Source: UBA5336 sp039818165 (GTDB lineage Bacteria; Pseudomonadota; Alphaproteobacteria; Caulobacterales; Hyphomonadaceae). From it: 64,000 bases of DNA. The notes below the pieces were generated by a model. It saw only the letters and a list, made by a program, of their open reading frames with translations, was not told where the DNA came from and did no database searches. The stretch is from assembly GCA_039818165.1 (NCBI GenBank), contig JBCBUL010000004.1, positions 1-64,000 on the forward strand, given 5' to 3'. The position numbers were made by a program, and so were the translations under genes. Numbering within the stretch: position 1 is the stretch's first letter; each line of letters starts with the position of its first letter. Shown piece after piece: positions 62,920 to 64,000 of the stretch.

Positions 62920-63306
62920 TCAGGTAACGGCTAGGTAGATCAAACCACCCGCCATACCCAGCAGGCACACCCAGGTGAGTGCCGTCCCGATCTGCCGACC
63001 GATGATCACACCGCCGCCAAACCCCCAAGCATGGGCAAGCCGCGCGAACGTGAATGCACCACCAGCGGCATGAAGCGCCCAGAGCGGAGCTCCCAGCAGT
63101 GCAAGGGCAACCAAAGCTGCGACGGCAACCGGCACATACTCTGACGCGTTGGCGTGGACACGAATGGCCAATGCCAATTCGGGATGACCGCCGTCTCCGA
63201 TAGACGTCTTCGTTTTGCGCCGCTGCCCCACAACCCGAAAGGCAAGTACGATCAGGATCAGTATGTTCAGGCCAGTATAGAGCCCTGCCGCCTCAAGTGC
63301 CGTCAT
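62920..63306 (-). CDS. MAPEG-family membrane protein
   Basis: A 128-residue four-helix membrane protein. The signature RVHANASEYVPVAVAALVAL, with FTFARLAHAWGF after it, places it in the MAPEG/leukotriene-C4-synthase-like group (DUF-type microsomal glutathione transferase relatives). Glutathione-linked chemistry is plausible since gshA is in the window, but no activity can be assigned. Confidence 0.85.
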   Translation of the reverse strand: MTALEAAGLYTGLNILILIVLAFRVVGQRRKTKTSIGDGGHPELALAIRVHANASEYVPVAVAALVALALLGAPLWALHAAGGAFTFARLAHAWGFGGGVIIGRQIGTALTWVCLLGMAGGLIYLAVT

Positions 63307-63327
63307 GGTGTCGATCCAAACGCGCCT

Positions 63328-63603
63328 TTAATTGTCCATACGCGCGTCGGGAAGGCGGTCATTAATGTCATCACGAATATCCAGAAGCGTAACGATCAGA
63401 CCGCAGATCAGACTCGCGGCGATCCAGCCGGCGAAAGAAAATACGAGAAAGTCGATGATCTGGGCCAGGGCGCCGGACAGACCCAGCACTTCTCCGCTCC
63501 AGGCTCCAGCATTGTAGATACCCAAGCCAATACCACCCACAATCACAGCCACGTAAGCGACATAGACCATGGTCCGGAAGCTGTTGATGATGAAGAACTT
63601 CAT
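63328..63603 (-). CDS. Small conserved membrane protein
   Basis: A 91-residue protein with two hydrophobic helices (about residues 10-30 and 46-72) and a charged C-terminal tail (DIRDDINDRLPDARMDN). No known function; the pattern of two helices followed by an acidic/basic tail recurs in small alphaproteobacterial membrane proteins. It sits between MAPEG and a lipoprotein, all on the same strand. Confidence 0.6.
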   Translation of the reverse strand: MKFFIINSFRTMVYVAYVAVIVGGIGLGIYNAGAWSGEVLGLSGALAQIIDFLVFSFAGWIAASLICGLIVTLLDIRDDINDRLPDARMDN

Positions 63604-63631
63604 TGTACTACCTCATTCAGGCTCTTCTGAA

Positions 63632-63934
63632 CTATTCAAGATTGAGTGGGGAACACTCTAGGGCAGCTTCGAGCATGAAGGCACCTAGTTCGCCTTGTTG
63701 TTGTACAGAAAGCTGCTCCAGCGAGTCATCGTTGGACTTGGCGGCCTCAACCATCGCGTCATAGAGCTGAGGCTCCATGTCGGCCTTTGCCTTATCAGCC
63801 ATGCATTCACTGGTGTTCGCATCGATGCCGGCTTCCTGAAAGGCTGACAACATTGCCTGGCGATCTCCGCCATCACCGCATGCGCACAATCCAAGGATAG
63901 CCGCAGCGGCCAATAAACTGCTTCGAAGTGTCAT
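63632..63934 (-). CDS. Small putative lipoprotein
   Basis: A 100-residue protein with a signal peptide and lipobox ILGLCAC (Cys about residue 19), then an acidic helical domain (MLSAFQEAGIDANTSECMAD, LEAALECSPL) with two cysteines that may pair. No recognised family. Start at MTLRSSLLAAA (63934); an upstream ATG (63976) would put a hydrophilic extension ahead of the signal peptide. Confidence 0.6.
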   Translation of the reverse strand: MTLRSSLLAAAAILGLCACGDGGDRQAMLSAFQEAGIDANTSECMADKAKADMEPQLYDAMVEAAKSNDDSLEQLSVQQQGELGAFMLEAALECSPLNLE

Positions 63935-64000
63935 GGACGACCTTCCAAAATCTCCCCGTGCAGCATCGTTTCCCATGAATTCAATGATGTGACCAGCAGA

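Overview
The window is about 64 kb of gene-dense, moderately GC-rich chromosome from an alphaproteobacterium. Evidence for this is a circularly permuted two-piece tmRNA gene of the alphaproteobacterial type, an alpha-type SspB, a ubiquinol-cytochrome c chaperone, the plsX-fabH-ihfA-merR-tRNA-Pro block, and DUF4169/DUF4170-type small proteins. The mix of an S46 dipeptidyl-peptidase, Tad-type VWA proteins, a POT transporter and an H+-pyrophosphatase suits a Caulobacterales/Hyphomonadaceae-like marine heterotroph. That placement is an inference, not a demonstrated identity. Most of the window is core genome; accessory material is limited to short islets.

Layout. 0-9 kb: 5' end of tuf, pgi, a secreted metzincin fused to a DUF4189-like domain, folA, a VUT-family transporter, thyA, and two tandem TadG-like VWA proteins. 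9-18 kb: tmRNA (encoded tag ANDNFAEGELLAA), an S46 peptidase, the ClpXP adaptor sspB with a thioesterase, a RusA-like nuclease, a DMT exporter, fumC, a toxin-antitoxin pair whose antitoxin looks like an XRE-CcdA fusion, two small proteins and an OYE-family enzyme. 18-24 kb: a lipoprotein, arsM paired with a radical SAM enzyme, a UvrD/PcrA helicase, and an islet with a candidate small RNA on the minus strand, a tiny HTH protein and a KTSC protein. 24-35 kb: redoxin, epimerase, DUF454, tRNA-Pro(GGG), merR-ihfA-fabH-plsX, the bc1 chaperone, bamE, a DinB protein, hppA and thiL. 35-50 kb: DUF2141, DUF4345, rluB, a cytochrome P450, OmpA-like and SOUL proteins, an amidohydrolase, purD and neighbours, a CarF/PEDS1-like lipid desaturase next to a PlsC acyltransferase and a TetR regulator, mlaF-mlaE and alr. 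50-64 kb: tldD, a POT transporter, gshA, rsmE, ubiA, a fatty acid desaturase, a DsbA-like protein, an MsbA-like ABC exporter without a standard start codon, a CysQ-DUF4170 fusion, pmbA, MAPEG and two small envelope proteins.

How the parts connect. tmRNA tags stalled products and SspB delivers tagged proteins to ClpXP. folA and thyA form the folate/dTMP loop. plsX, fabH, plsC, the two desaturases, MlaEF and the MsbA-like exporter all serve membrane lipids. S46 peptidase, POT transporter, amidohydrolase and TldD/PmbA suggest peptide use and peptide processing. The items most worth a second look are the minus-strand structured RNA near 23.5 kb, the XRE-CcdA/CcdB pair with two different upstream palindromes, the arsM-radical SAM pair, the exporter that seems to start at AUC, and the metzincin-DUF4189 and CysQ-DUF4170 fusions.
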